Below, in pieces: positions 1-5,691 of a stretch of DNA of 5,804 bases. The notes under the pieces were generated by a model. That model saw only the letters and a program-made list of their open reading frames with translations. It was not told where the DNA came from and searched no databases. How positions within the stretch are numbered: the stretch's first letter is position 1; the number at the start of each line of letters is the position of its first letter. Source of the stretch: Thiotrichales bacterium (GTDB lineage: Bacteria; Pseudomonadota; Gammaproteobacteria; Francisellales; CACEW01); the NCBI GenBank assembly GCA_023266165.1, contig JAHFRR010000088.1:1-5804 (forward strand), written 5' to 3'. A program made the translations under genes and the position numbers.

Positions 1-10
1 CCCTCCACCC

Positions 11-45
11 TAGCCCTCCTCCGCAAGGGAGGAGGGAATAAGAAA
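11..45. repeat. GC-rich hairpin repeat, intact copy
   Basis: A perfect 9-bp inverted repeat: CCCTCCTCC at 14-22 and GGAGGAGGG at 28-36 around the loop GCAAG. It is flanked by TAG on the left and AATAAGAAA on the right. Neither strand has a run of T after the stem, so it is not a standard rho-independent terminator. Part of the same sequence recurs at 87-115, which marks it as a dispersed intergenic repeat of the CCCTC...GCAAGG...GAGGG kind seen in many proteobacterial genomes. The family name is not determinable from this window. Confidence 0.7.
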
Positions 46-86
46 GCCTTCCCAATTCAATAGGTTAGAAAGATGTGTGCATGCCG

Positions 87-115
87 TAGCCCGCAAGGGG
101 AGAGGGGACAAGAAA
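87..115. repeat. GC-rich hairpin repeat, degraded copy
   Basis: Aligns with 11-45: TAGCCC, then GCAAGGGGAGAGGGG, then ACAAGAAA. Six bases of the left arm (TCCTCC in the first copy) are missing, so the hairpin can no longer form. The flanks (TAGCCC left, A-AAGAAA right) are kept, which supports decay of one shared element rather than chance GC-richness. The rest of 1-208 is AT-rich, holds no coding region I can support, and shows no clear terminator for thyA. Confidence 0.55.
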
Positions 116-208
116 TTATGATGCGAAAGTTTTTTATTTTTTAGAATTACCCACTCAAAACAACACAGAGCCATTATTTTTATTTACAAAATTTTGATTT
201 ATAAAACC

Positions 209-1003
209 TCACACAGCCACCTCAGCTTTAATAGCCGGATGCGCGTGATAGTCTACGATCTCAAAATCATCGTATCGATACGAGAAGATATCGTGTGGTT
301 TTCGGTGAATCTTGAGCCTTGCTAAAGGATACGGCTCACGAGTGACTTGCAATTTTGCTTGATCCAGATGGGTGGAGTACACATGCACATCCCCTCCTGT
401 CCAGACAAACTCACCCAGCCCAAGACCTGCTTGCGCTGCCATCATATGGGTGAGCAACGCATAACTCGCGATATTAAAGGGAAGACCCAAAAAGACATCG
501 CAGCTGCGCTGATAGAGCTGACACGATAACTTCCCCTGGGCAACATAGAACTGGAACAGCGTGTGACAGGGCATCAAGGCCATTTGAGACAACTCACCGA
601 CATTCCAGCTCGACACAATCATGCGACGGGAGTCTGGCTGCGTTTTCAATTGATGCATCACCTGAGAGATCTGATCAATCTCCTCACCCGAGGCTGTCCT
701 CCACGCCCGCCATTGTTGGCCATAGACCGGCCCTAAATCGCCTGAGGCATCCGCCCATTCGTTCCAGATCCGTACCCCATTGTCTTGCAAGTACCGGATA
801 TTTGTATCTCCTTTTAAAAACCATAAAAGCTCATGAATAATGGATTTCAAATGAAGTTTCTTGGTGGTGACCAGCGGAAACCCTTGGTTCAAGTCAAAGC
901 GCAACTGGCGCCCAAACACACTGAGCGTCCCCGTGCCGGTACGATCGGTTTTAGGTTCCCCTTGGTGTAAAATATCTTTGATGAGATCAAGATAGTTTTT
1001 CAC
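209..1003 (-). CDS. thyA: Thymidylate synthase ThyA
   Basis: Makes dTMP from dUMP using 5,10-methylenetetrahydrofolate as both one-carbon donor and reductant; cytosolic homodimer in the known family. The protein has 264 residues, the same as E. coli ThyA, and is collinear with it throughout. Visible landmarks are the phosphate-binding loop DRTGTGT (20-26, with R21), the arginine pair at 126-127, the catalytic cysteine C146 in MPCH, the QRSCD motif (165-169), the LPFNIASYA segment with N177, and H207/Y209 near the C-terminal dUMP-binding region. The start codon is GTG (bases 1003-1001). It is supported by the N-terminus matching E. coli (MKNYLDLI against MKQYLELM) and by a GTGA overlap with the lgt stop. 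An AGGGA stretch a few bases upstream, inside the lgt coding sequence, can serve as ribosome binding site. Translation is probably coupled to lgt. Nothing is truncated. Confidence 0.99.
   Translation of the reverse strand: MKNYLDLIKDILHQGEPKTDRTGTGTLSVFGRQLRFDLNQGFPLVTTKKLHLKSIIHELLWFLKGDTNIRYLQDNGVRIWNEWADASGDLGPVYGQQWRAWRTASGEEIDQISQVMHQLKTQPDSRRMIVSSWNVGELSQMALMPCHTLFQFYVAQGKLSCQLYQRSCDVFLGLPFNIASYALLTHMMAAQAGLGLGEFVWTGGDVHVYSTHLDQAKLQVTREPYPLARLKIHRKPHDIFSYRYDDFEIVDYHAHPAIKAEVAV
1000..1003 (-). other. lgt stop / thyA start overlap (GTGA)
   Basis: On the minus strand, lgt ends AAG CTA TTG TGA and thyA begins GTG AAA AAC. The four shared bases GTGA place the stop and start on top of each other, the usual geometry for translational coupling by terminating ribosomes. 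Confidence 0.9.
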
Positions 1004-1800
1004 AATAGCTTTCCCTGTTTTTTAAATTGATCTTGGCTCCAGCGCCACAGGAATATGCCCCCCACGATCATTGGGATACATAACAACTGCCCCTCCGTCA
1101 GCCATCCAAAGCCAATAAAACCAATCTGCGGATCAGGCTCTCTGAAGAACTCGCCGATAAATCTTAAAGATCCATAGCCCACTAGAAACCAAGCCGACAT
1201 CAAACCCAAGATGCGAGGCTTACGAGACAAGATCCACAGCACCGTAAATAACACCACGCCCTCTAACAAAAACTCAATCAACTGAGAAGGAAACCGAGGC
1301 AACGGCCCCCCTGTGGGGAAAATCATGCCGATTGGGGAATCTGTCACACGCCCCCAGAGTTCATCGTTGATGAAATTCCCAATACGCCCAGCACCCAAGC
1401 CTATTGGCACTAAGGGTGCGAAGAAATCAGTTAAGCTCAACACAGAGCATTCAAACCTGCGACTGAGTCTCCAGAAAGCCACAATCACTCCGATCAGCCC
1501 TCCATGAAACGACATTCCACCATCCCAAATGGCAACAATGTCCCACGGATGTGTTGCATAGAAGGGTAGGTTATAGAAAAGCACATAGCCGATTCTACCC
1601 CCGACAATCACCCCCAACGCTCCATAGAAGATGCAATCCGAAACACGCTCGGCTGTCATGGGGTTATCAGTGCGACGCGCCCTGAGAACGCCTAAGCCCC
1701 AGCACGCAGCAAAGCCAAAGAGATACATCAAGCCATACCAATGAATCTGTAACCATCCCAAGCGCAAAGCAATAGGGTCTAGATCAGGATAAATCAACAT
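1000..1800 (-). CDS. lgt: Prolipoprotein diacylglyceryl transferase Lgt
   Basis: Inner-membrane enzyme that transfers a diacylglyceryl group from phosphatidylglycerol to the lipobox cysteine of prolipoproteins, the first step of lipoprotein maturation before LspA and Lnt. The 266-residue protein is polytopic, with hydrophobic segments from about residue 20 to 252. Family motifs are present: HWYGLMY (20-26), GGRIGYVLFYN (67-77), SFHGGL with H99 (equivalent to the essential histidine of E. coli Lgt), the signature GAGRIGNFINDELWGR (136-151) with R139 and N142, and LRFIGEFFREPD (212-223). The C-terminus is short and basic (QDQFKKQGKLL). The ATG at 1800 gives a normal N-terminus (YPDLDPIALRLG); its Shine-Dalgarno is weak (GAGA about 10 bases upstream). 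It ends in TGA sharing four bases with the thyA start, and begins 26 bases after the upstream ATPase gene, so lgt-thyA may be read through from that gene. Confidence 0.99.
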   Translation of the reverse strand: MLIYPDLDPIALRLGWLQIHWYGLMYLFGFAACWGLGVLRARRTDNPMTAERVSDCIFYGALGVIVGGRIGYVLFYNLPFYATHPWDIVAIWDGGMSFHGGLIGVIVAFWRLSRRFECSVLSLTDFFAPLVPIGLGAGRIGNFINDELWGRVTDSPIGMIFPTGGPLPRFPSQLIEFLLEGVVLFTVLWILSRKPRILGLMSAWFLVGYGSLRFIGEFFREPDPQIGFIGFGWLTEGQLLCIPMIVGGIFLWRWSQDQFKKQGKLL

Positions 1801-1826
1801 AACATATCTGTCTCACATCGTTTTCT

Positions 1827-3200
1827 CTATTCTAGGGGGATTGTCTTTGACTGGGAAGAGGGTATTGATAAAGATGCTGCTGATAGCCCCTCTATCATTT
1901 CTCCTAAACGCCAGAGCAAATAGATCGGCCAGTTGAGGACAGCCCCCGTCAACGTCAATGGCGCCATCGAAACTTTAATACCCAACGGCAGATTACGCTC
2001 TTGCATCAAGAGTTTCAAAGATCTCAAATGCCCTGTCGCACTGGACTTGACTTCGATGGGAACAATCTGAGCACCCTGATGTGTGACATAATCTACCTCT
2101 GCCTGAGAGCCTCGCTGATCTCGGGCCCAAAAAAACAATTCTGGCGCTGAAAACGGGTCTTGATAGGCCATCAACTCCTGTGCGACCACTTGCTCGGCCA
2201 GCGCGCCGTGATTCAGCTGCAGCCAATTCTGCGTGAGTAACAATGCCTGCCCAAACCCACTCTTACGTTGCACCAGCCCAATATCCAAAAAGGCGAGTTT
2301 AAATTTTTTCTCATTTTTTGTCGTCACCAAAGGCAAACCTGATGCACAGGTTGCGTAGATGGATTGGATCACACCCGCGTACTCCAGTAATACCATGGCT
2401 TGCTTGAGCTCCCGAGAGCGATATTCTGGCGCAAATTTTGCAAACGAGATTTGCTGCCCCACCTGTCCAGGCGTTTTGTCAAAAACGGTTTGCAAACAAG
2501 ACTGTTGACTCAGCGACGCATATTTCCCAAAATCATCTTGATAAGTCTGCAAAATGCTATTATGAATGCGCTGAACAGCCAATAGATCACGAGTCCCCAC
2601 GTACATTTGCATGGCTTCAGGCATTCCTCCAATCACCATGTATTCTCGAAATAAGCCTAAAAGCCTCTCATGAATCGCCGTTGGAATGCCCGTAGCGATC
2701 GTCACCGTATTGAGGAAAGCCAGCAAGGTCTCATGGCCACTGTTCTCCAGGTATTCTCTGAACGAACACGGACGCATATACAGATACTCGACACGCCCGA
2801 CAGGCATGCTGACCTGTTCGCGATGCAAAGCAAATTCAATCAAAGACCCTGCGGCAATCACGTGGAGTGCAGGTCTCAGCTCTTTAAAATAACGCAATGC
2901 TTGCAATGCGCGTGGGCAAACCTGGATCTCATCCAAAAACAGCAAGGTCTCCCCATCCAAAATAGGCTGTCCACTCAACGCGCTCAAAAGAGGAATAATT
3001 TTATCAGGATGCGATTCTTCAAAGCATGATTTATAGTGAGGCTCCAACTCAAAGTTGATCGAAACACAATGAGCAAAGCTTTTTCCAAATTGCTGAACCA
3101 TAAAAGTCTTACCGACCTGCCTGGCACCTCTTAATAATAAAGGCTTTCTATGGGTCATGGCCTTCCAATTTTGTAGAACAATGAGGAGATCTCTTTTCAT
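1827..3200 (-). CDS. AAA_14 / DUF4143 family ATPase
   Basis: A 457-residue ATPase of the AAA_14 plus DUF4143 architecture, a family common in bacteria and archaea whose cellular role is not settled. The N-terminal P-loop domain has Walker A GARQVGKT (25-32), Walker B LLFLDEIQ (86-93, D90 and E91) and a sensor-like IAAGSL (115-120). The linker carries the family-typical YMRPCSFREYL (141-151) and MVIGGMPEAM (188-197). The C-terminal DUF4143 part has FFWARDQRGSQAEVDYV (357-371) followed by IVPIEVKSS (379-387). D370, E383 and K385 have the spacing of a PD-(D/E)xK nuclease-like core. The last 20 or so residues are a Ser-rich tail. The ATG start has AAGGG eight bases upstream, and the N-terminus MKRDLLIVLQNW fits the family. 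The frame is intact. The gene sits 26 bases before lgt and has its own likely promoter at 3245-3273, overlain by a repeat array. Nuclease activity, toxin or defence function is unproven; I infer an accessory, probably horizontally moved gene. Confidence 0.93.
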   Translation of the reverse strand: MKRDLLIVLQNWKAMTHRKPLLLRGARQVGKTFMVQQFGKSFAHCVSINFELEPHYKSCFEESHPDKIIPLLSALSGQPILDGETLLFLDEIQVCPRALQALRYFKELRPALHVIAAGSLIEFALHREQVSMPVGRVEYLYMRPCSFREYLENSGHETLLAFLNTVTIATGIPTAIHERLLGLFREYMVIGGMPEAMQMYVGTRDLLAVQRIHNSILQTYQDDFGKYASLSQQSCLQTVFDKTPGQVGQQISFAKFAPEYRSRELKQAMVLLEYAGVIQSIYATCASGLPLVTTKNEKKFKLAFLDIGLVQRKSGFGQALLLTQNWLQLNHGALAEQVVAQELMAYQDPFSAPELFFWARDQRGSQAEVDYVTHQGAQIVPIEVKSSATGHLRSLKLLMQERNLPLGIKVSMAPLTLTGAVLNWPIYLLWRLGEMIEGLSAASLSIPSSQSKTIPLE

Positions 3201-3232
3201 GACACACGCCCTTATTATTTTAAGAATGGCTG

Positions 3233-3313
3233 AAATACCCGGTTATTCTAACCAAATTATGGCTAAATATCAAGGCAAATCTAGCCATACTTTGGCTAAA
3301 AGTCAGGGTATTT
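3233..3313. repeat. Outer inverted repeat around the 33-bp array
   Basis: AAATACCC at 3233-3240 and GGGTATTT at 3306-3313 are exact 8-bp reverse complements enclosing the middle of the array. A smaller stem, GGTTA/TAACC (3241-3245, 3249-3253), lies directly inside the left arm. It may be part of the operator symmetry or of a decayed palindromic element. No function can be assigned. Confidence 0.4.
3245..3273 (-). promoter_or_regulatory. Predicted sigma70 promoter of the ATPase gene
   Basis: On the minus strand there is TTGATA (3273-3268) and, after exactly 17 bases, TAGAAT (3250-3245). Each matches the -35 and -10 consensus at five of six positions. Transcription would start near 3238, leaving a leader of roughly 38 bases before the ATG at 3200. 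Repeat half-sites overlap the -10 (3249-3255) and lie in the spacer (3259-3265), which would suit repression. The prediction rests on sequence alone. Confidence 0.5.
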
Positions 3314-3410
3314 TAAAAATTATCTCAGGCCAAGATCACACGCCCAGATCTACCCAGAACCTCTGAAACATGCTAGATTGCTTCAAATAAAAATAATAAA
3401 GCAAAACAAG

Positions 3411-3422
3411 AAGGATAGGGTT
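3411..3422 (+). promoter_or_regulatory. Ribosome binding site fixing the exporter start
   Basis: AAGGATAGGG (3411-3420) has AGGA centred about eight bases before the ATG at 3423. An in-frame upstream TTG at 3378 would add 15 residues (MLQIKIIKQNKKDRV) but has no clear ribosome binding site. The His-rich N-terminus starting at 3423 is the more usual CDF beginning. Confidence 0.7.
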
Positions 3423-4355
3423 ATGGGCGCGCATTGCGGACACCATCAAGGTCATCAAAGTCATCAAGGCCATCACGCGCATACCTCCACAGACAACCCA
3501 CTGGGATGGCGCTTTGCGTTCTCTTTTGGGCTGAACCTGTTATACGTCATCGTTCAGATCGCTGCAGCGCTCTTTGCCCAATCCACCAGCTTACTTGCAG
3601 ATGCCGGGCACAACCTGGGAGATGTTGCAGGGCTTGGATTTTCAGGGTTTGCCAATCGATTACTGAAAGCTTCAGGGCGCGGGCAATTCACCTATGGTTA
3701 TAAAAAACTGTCCCTCTTCTCATCGCTCACCAATGCCAGCATCATGATCTTGACCTGCACCTGGGTGTTGGTCGAATCCGTGAAACATTTTTTTTATGCC
3801 TACCCCATTCATGAGCCCATCGTCATCAGTGTCGCCCTGATAGGCGTCTTGATCAATGGGGGCTCCGCTCTGTTATTTGCAGGGAAACATCGACAGGATC
3901 TTAATGTTCGAAGTACCTTGATCCATCTGGCTGGAGACGCCGTGATTTCATTGGGAGTGGCGCTCACAGGAGGGATTATTTGGCTGACCCACTGGTATTG
4001 GCTGGATCCCCTGGTGGGTATCTTGATTGCAGGCTTTATTATTCAAAGTACCCTTAAAATTCTCAAAACCTCTTTTGCTTTATTGCTCGATGCATCCCCT
4101 GAAGCCATTCATCCAGAGGCTGTCCAAGCCTTTATTGAAAACACCGCGGGCGTCTCTTCAGTTCACGATCTGCATATTTGGGCCCTCAGTACCCAGCACA
4201 CCGCACTGACAGCGCACCTGAGTGTTCACATACCCCTGAAAGCACGCGATGCCTTGATTAAAGCCCTGGCAGAGGCCCTTAAAGCGCAGTTTCAGCTACA
4301 CCATATCACTTTGCAAATCGAAGCCGAAAATGCTGACTGCGGGCAGTTTTGTTGA
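3423..4355 (+). CDS. CDF-family zinc/divalent cation exporter (CzcD/ZitB-like)
   Basis: Inner-membrane antiporter of the cation diffusion facilitator family, expected to export Zn2+ (possibly also Co2+ or Cd2+) in exchange for protons. From the ATG at 3423 it has 310 residues. The N-terminus (1-24) is histidine-rich (H4, 7, 8, 11, 14, 17, 18, 20, plus C5), a likely cytosolic metal-collecting segment. About six membrane segments follow (roughly 29-52, 58-80, 98-122, 132-153, 164-188, 193-212). The transport site is visible as DAGHNLGD in segment 2 (60-67, H63 and D67) and HLAGD in segment 5 (168-172, H168 and D172), the HxxxD/HxxxD pattern associated with zinc-selective members. The cytosolic C-terminal domain has the VHDLHIWAL motif (247-255) and ends in CGQFC, two cysteines (306, 310) that may add metal binding. 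prpF-like gene follows 31 bases later, so co-transcription is likely. Substrate specificity is inferred from family, not shown. Confidence 0.95.
   Translation: MGAHCGHHQGHQSHQGHHAHTSTDNPLGWRFAFSFGLNLLYVIVQIAAALFAQSTSLLADAGHNLGDVAGLGFSGFANRLLKASGRGQFTYGYKKLSLFSSLTNASIMILTCTWVLVESVKHFFYAYPIHEPIVISVALIGVLINGGSALLFAGKHRQDLNVRSTLIHLAGDAVISLGVALTGGIIWLTHWYWLDPLVGILIAGFIIQSTLKILKTSFALLLDASPEAIHPEAVQAFIENTAGVSSVHDLHIWALSTQHTALTAHLSVHIPLKARDALIKALAEALKAQFQLHHITLQIEAENADCGQFC
3444..3470 (+). repeat. Three 9-bp tandem repeats in the His-rich leader
   Basis: CATCAAGGT, CATCAAAGT and CATCAAGGC follow one another, encoding HQG-HQS-HQG, then continue into CATCAC (HH). The units differ by one or two bases. 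Because the unit is a multiple of three, copy number could change without breaking the frame, altering the number of N-terminal histidines. Confidence 0.8.
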
Positions 4356-4386
4356 TATCACTCATGAACCCTCATAGGAGAAGCGT

Positions 4387-5625
4387 ATGCAATTTCAAAC
4401 GATCTCTGACTTAACGCCCCGCATTCGCCAAGGTGTTGTTGAAATTCCTGTCTGTACTTTACGAGGAGGCACCTCAACAGGGGTGATTCTAGAAACCGCT
4501 CATCTACCGAAAGAGCAGAGCCTAAGGGAGGAAATTCTGAGAGAAATCATGGGTAGCCCCTCTCTGCCCATGATGGGCACGCTCAGCCCAGAGACTCTCA
4601 AAAAAAACACTCAAACAACAGGGCTTGGCCGGGGTTCTCCAACCAGCAATAAGTGCTTCCTCGTTCAGAAAAGCCAGCGCTCAGACTGTCAGCTGGAGAG
4701 CACGCTGGCTCAGCTGTCCCCTCAAACGGCAGCCATAGATTGGCGGGCCAATTGCGGCAATTTTTCATCGGCACTCCCCCTATTTGCGCTCGAAAGAGGT
4801 TGGGTCGCACCCCGAGTGGGGCAAAACACCTTGGGTGTCTGGAATCACAATACAGGATTGCGGCTTGAACTGACCCTGATGCTAGATATTCAAGGGCGCT
4901 ACACGCTGGCAGAGATCGATGGTGTCTTGGGCCAAGGCCCGACTGTCTTGGCCACTTTGTTTGATCCTGTGGGCGTAGAGACGGGAATGCTTTTACCCAC
5001 AGGATCTCCCATGGATAGGATAGGTGGCATTCCCTGCTCTTTAATAGATTCTGGCATTCCCATGGTGATTATCAATGTCCAAGACCTAGGCCTCACTTTG
5101 GATACCGTGCTAGAGGCTTTCAAACAAGACTCCAAACAATTTGAAAGGTTTAAACAGCTGTGGCAAAAAGCCGCGCTGAAACTGGGCCTCAAAGATGCTC
5201 ATGGAAATCTGCTGACAGAAACTGAAATTGCCAAAACTGAAACCATGCCTAAAGTATGCTTAATAGGGCCTGCGACAGATTCCAGAGCCCATCTTCGGGT
5301 TCAATATTTCACACCTCAGCATTCGCATGCATCCCTTGCCGTATCCGGCGGGACTTGTATCGCAACAGGCGCGATGATTCCAGGCAGCCTTGTGCATCAA
5401 GCACTGCCCTCTATTCCAGAGGCCATAGGGAATACGCGTAAGATTGTGCTGCAACACCCTGCAGGCATTATGAATTTTTACTTGAACTGGAACTCCCCTG
5501 ATCACACGACAGATCCTGAAAAACTGTATTCCGTCAGTTATGAGCGATCCGCGCAGCTATTTGGCTACAGCCACTTCCCGCTATATCAGGCATCGAATCA
5601 GGTTTTTAAGTTCTATTCAAGTTAA
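4387..5625 (+). CDS. prpF: PrpF-family isomerase (DUF453-like)
   Basis: Belongs to the PrpF family, diaminopimelate-epimerase-fold isomerases. PrpF assists AcnD in the 2-methylcitrate cycle by isomerising methylaconitate; relatives such as GalD are 4-oxalomesaconate tautomerases. The 412-residue protein shows family landmarks: TLRGGTSTG (24-32), GSPSLPMMGTLSP (56-68), TGLGRGSPTSNKC (78-90), IDWRANCGNFSSALPLFALERG (117-138), a second half with ATLFDPVGVETGMLLPTG (189-206) and LAVSGGTCIATGAM (317-330). K89 and C123 are 34 residues apart, the same spacing as the K73 and C107 I recall as active-site residues of Shewanella PrpF. RGGTSKG of many members is RGGTSTG here (T31). The start is supported by TAGGAGAA six to seven bases upstream. 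It follows the CDF gene by 31 bases and converges on the rRNA operon. No acnD, prpB or prpC is in the window, so the family is sure but the substrate is not. Confidence 0.87.
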   Translation: MQFQTISDLTPRIRQGVVEIPVCTLRGGTSTGVILETAHLPKEQSLREEILREIMGSPSLPMMGTLSPETLKKNTQTTGLGRGSPTSNKCFLVQKSQRSDCQLESTLAQLSPQTAAIDWRANCGNFSSALPLFALERGWVAPRVGQNTLGVWNHNTGLRLELTLMLDIQGRYTLAEIDGVLGQGPTVLATLFDPVGVETGMLLPTGSPMDRIGGIPCSLIDSGIPMVIINVQDLGLTLDTVLEAFKQDSKQFERFKQLWQKAALKLGLKDAHGNLLTETEIAKTETMPKVCLIGPATDSRAHLRVQYFTPQHSHASLAVSGGTCIATGAMIPGSLVHQALPSIPEAIGNTRKIVLQHPAGIMNFYLNWNSPDHTTDPEKLYSVSYERSAQLFGYSHFPLYQASNQVFKFYSS

Positions 5626-5637
5626 GCCCTCAACAAC

Positions 5638-5679
5638 AAAAAAGCCCTCTGTCCATTTGAAGATGGAACGGAGGGCTTT
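5638..5679 (-). terminator. Rho-independent terminator of the rRNA operon
   Basis: Arms 5641-5656 (AAAGCCCTCTGTCCAT) and 5663-5679 (ATGGAACGGAGGGCTTT) form a stem of about 16 pairs with one G-T pair and one bulged A, around the loop TTGAAG. Read on the minus strand the stem is followed by TTTTTTGTTGTTG (from 5643 leftwards), a classic terminator tail, 12 bases after the 5S gene. On the plus strand only three T follow, then GG, so it probably stops prpF transcription less well, though the hairpin is shared. Confidence 0.92.
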
Positions 5680-5691
5680 GGAAATAAGAGA

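Larger units (their letters stand above)
3227..3325. repeat. Three degenerate 33-bp direct repeats
   Basis: Units start at 3227, 3260 and 3293, exactly 33 bases apart, each opening with TGGCT followed after one base by AA. By hand alignment units 1 and 2 agree at 20 of 33 positions, 2 and 3 at 19, 1 and 3 at 17. Units 1 and 2 also end in a reversed half-site: TAACCAA at 3249-3255 and TAGCCAT at 3282-3288, each 23 bases after the forward half-site (3226-3232, 3259-3265). In unit 2 the pair ATGGCTA/TAGCCAT is a perfect inverted repeat; unit 3 lacks the reversed half. The array covers the ATPase promoter and lies 98 bases or more from the exporter start. A multi-site operator is the simplest reading; 33 bases is about three helical turns. 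Confidence 0.65.

Noticed and set aside
115..208. Terminator after thyA
   Set aside because: The stretch is AT-rich with only a short CAAAATTTTG palindrome (187-196) and no GC stem followed by T; not a supportable terminator.
1993..2226. A 77-residue minus-strand frame inside the ATPase gene
   Set aside because: It is another frame of the conserved DUF4143 region, Arg/Ser-rich in the manner of shadow frames, with no ribosome binding site of note.
2400..3029. Several plus-strand open frames of 60-119 residues opposite the ATPase gene
   Set aside because: They lie antisense to a gene with clear AAA_14/DUF4143 motifs, overlap each other in different frames, and their translations show no recognisable domain.
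3292..3319. Plus-strand promoter TTGGCT-N16-TAAAAA for the exporter
   Set aside because: Each element matches consensus at only four of six positions, the spacer is 16, and it overlaps the repeat array; too weak to call.
3227..3325. CRISPR array
   Set aside because: The 33-bp units are contiguous and only about 50-60 percent identical, without conserved repeat plus unique spacer structure, and no cas gene is present.
3378..3422. N-terminal extension of the exporter from a TTG start
   Set aside because: The TTG at 3378 has no convincing ribosome binding site, while the ATG at 3423 has AGGA at good spacing and a typical His-rich CDF start.
4598..5505. Open frames on both strands within prpF
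   Set aside because: The PrpF-family frame covers the whole stretch with conserved motifs; the others are composition-driven shadows.
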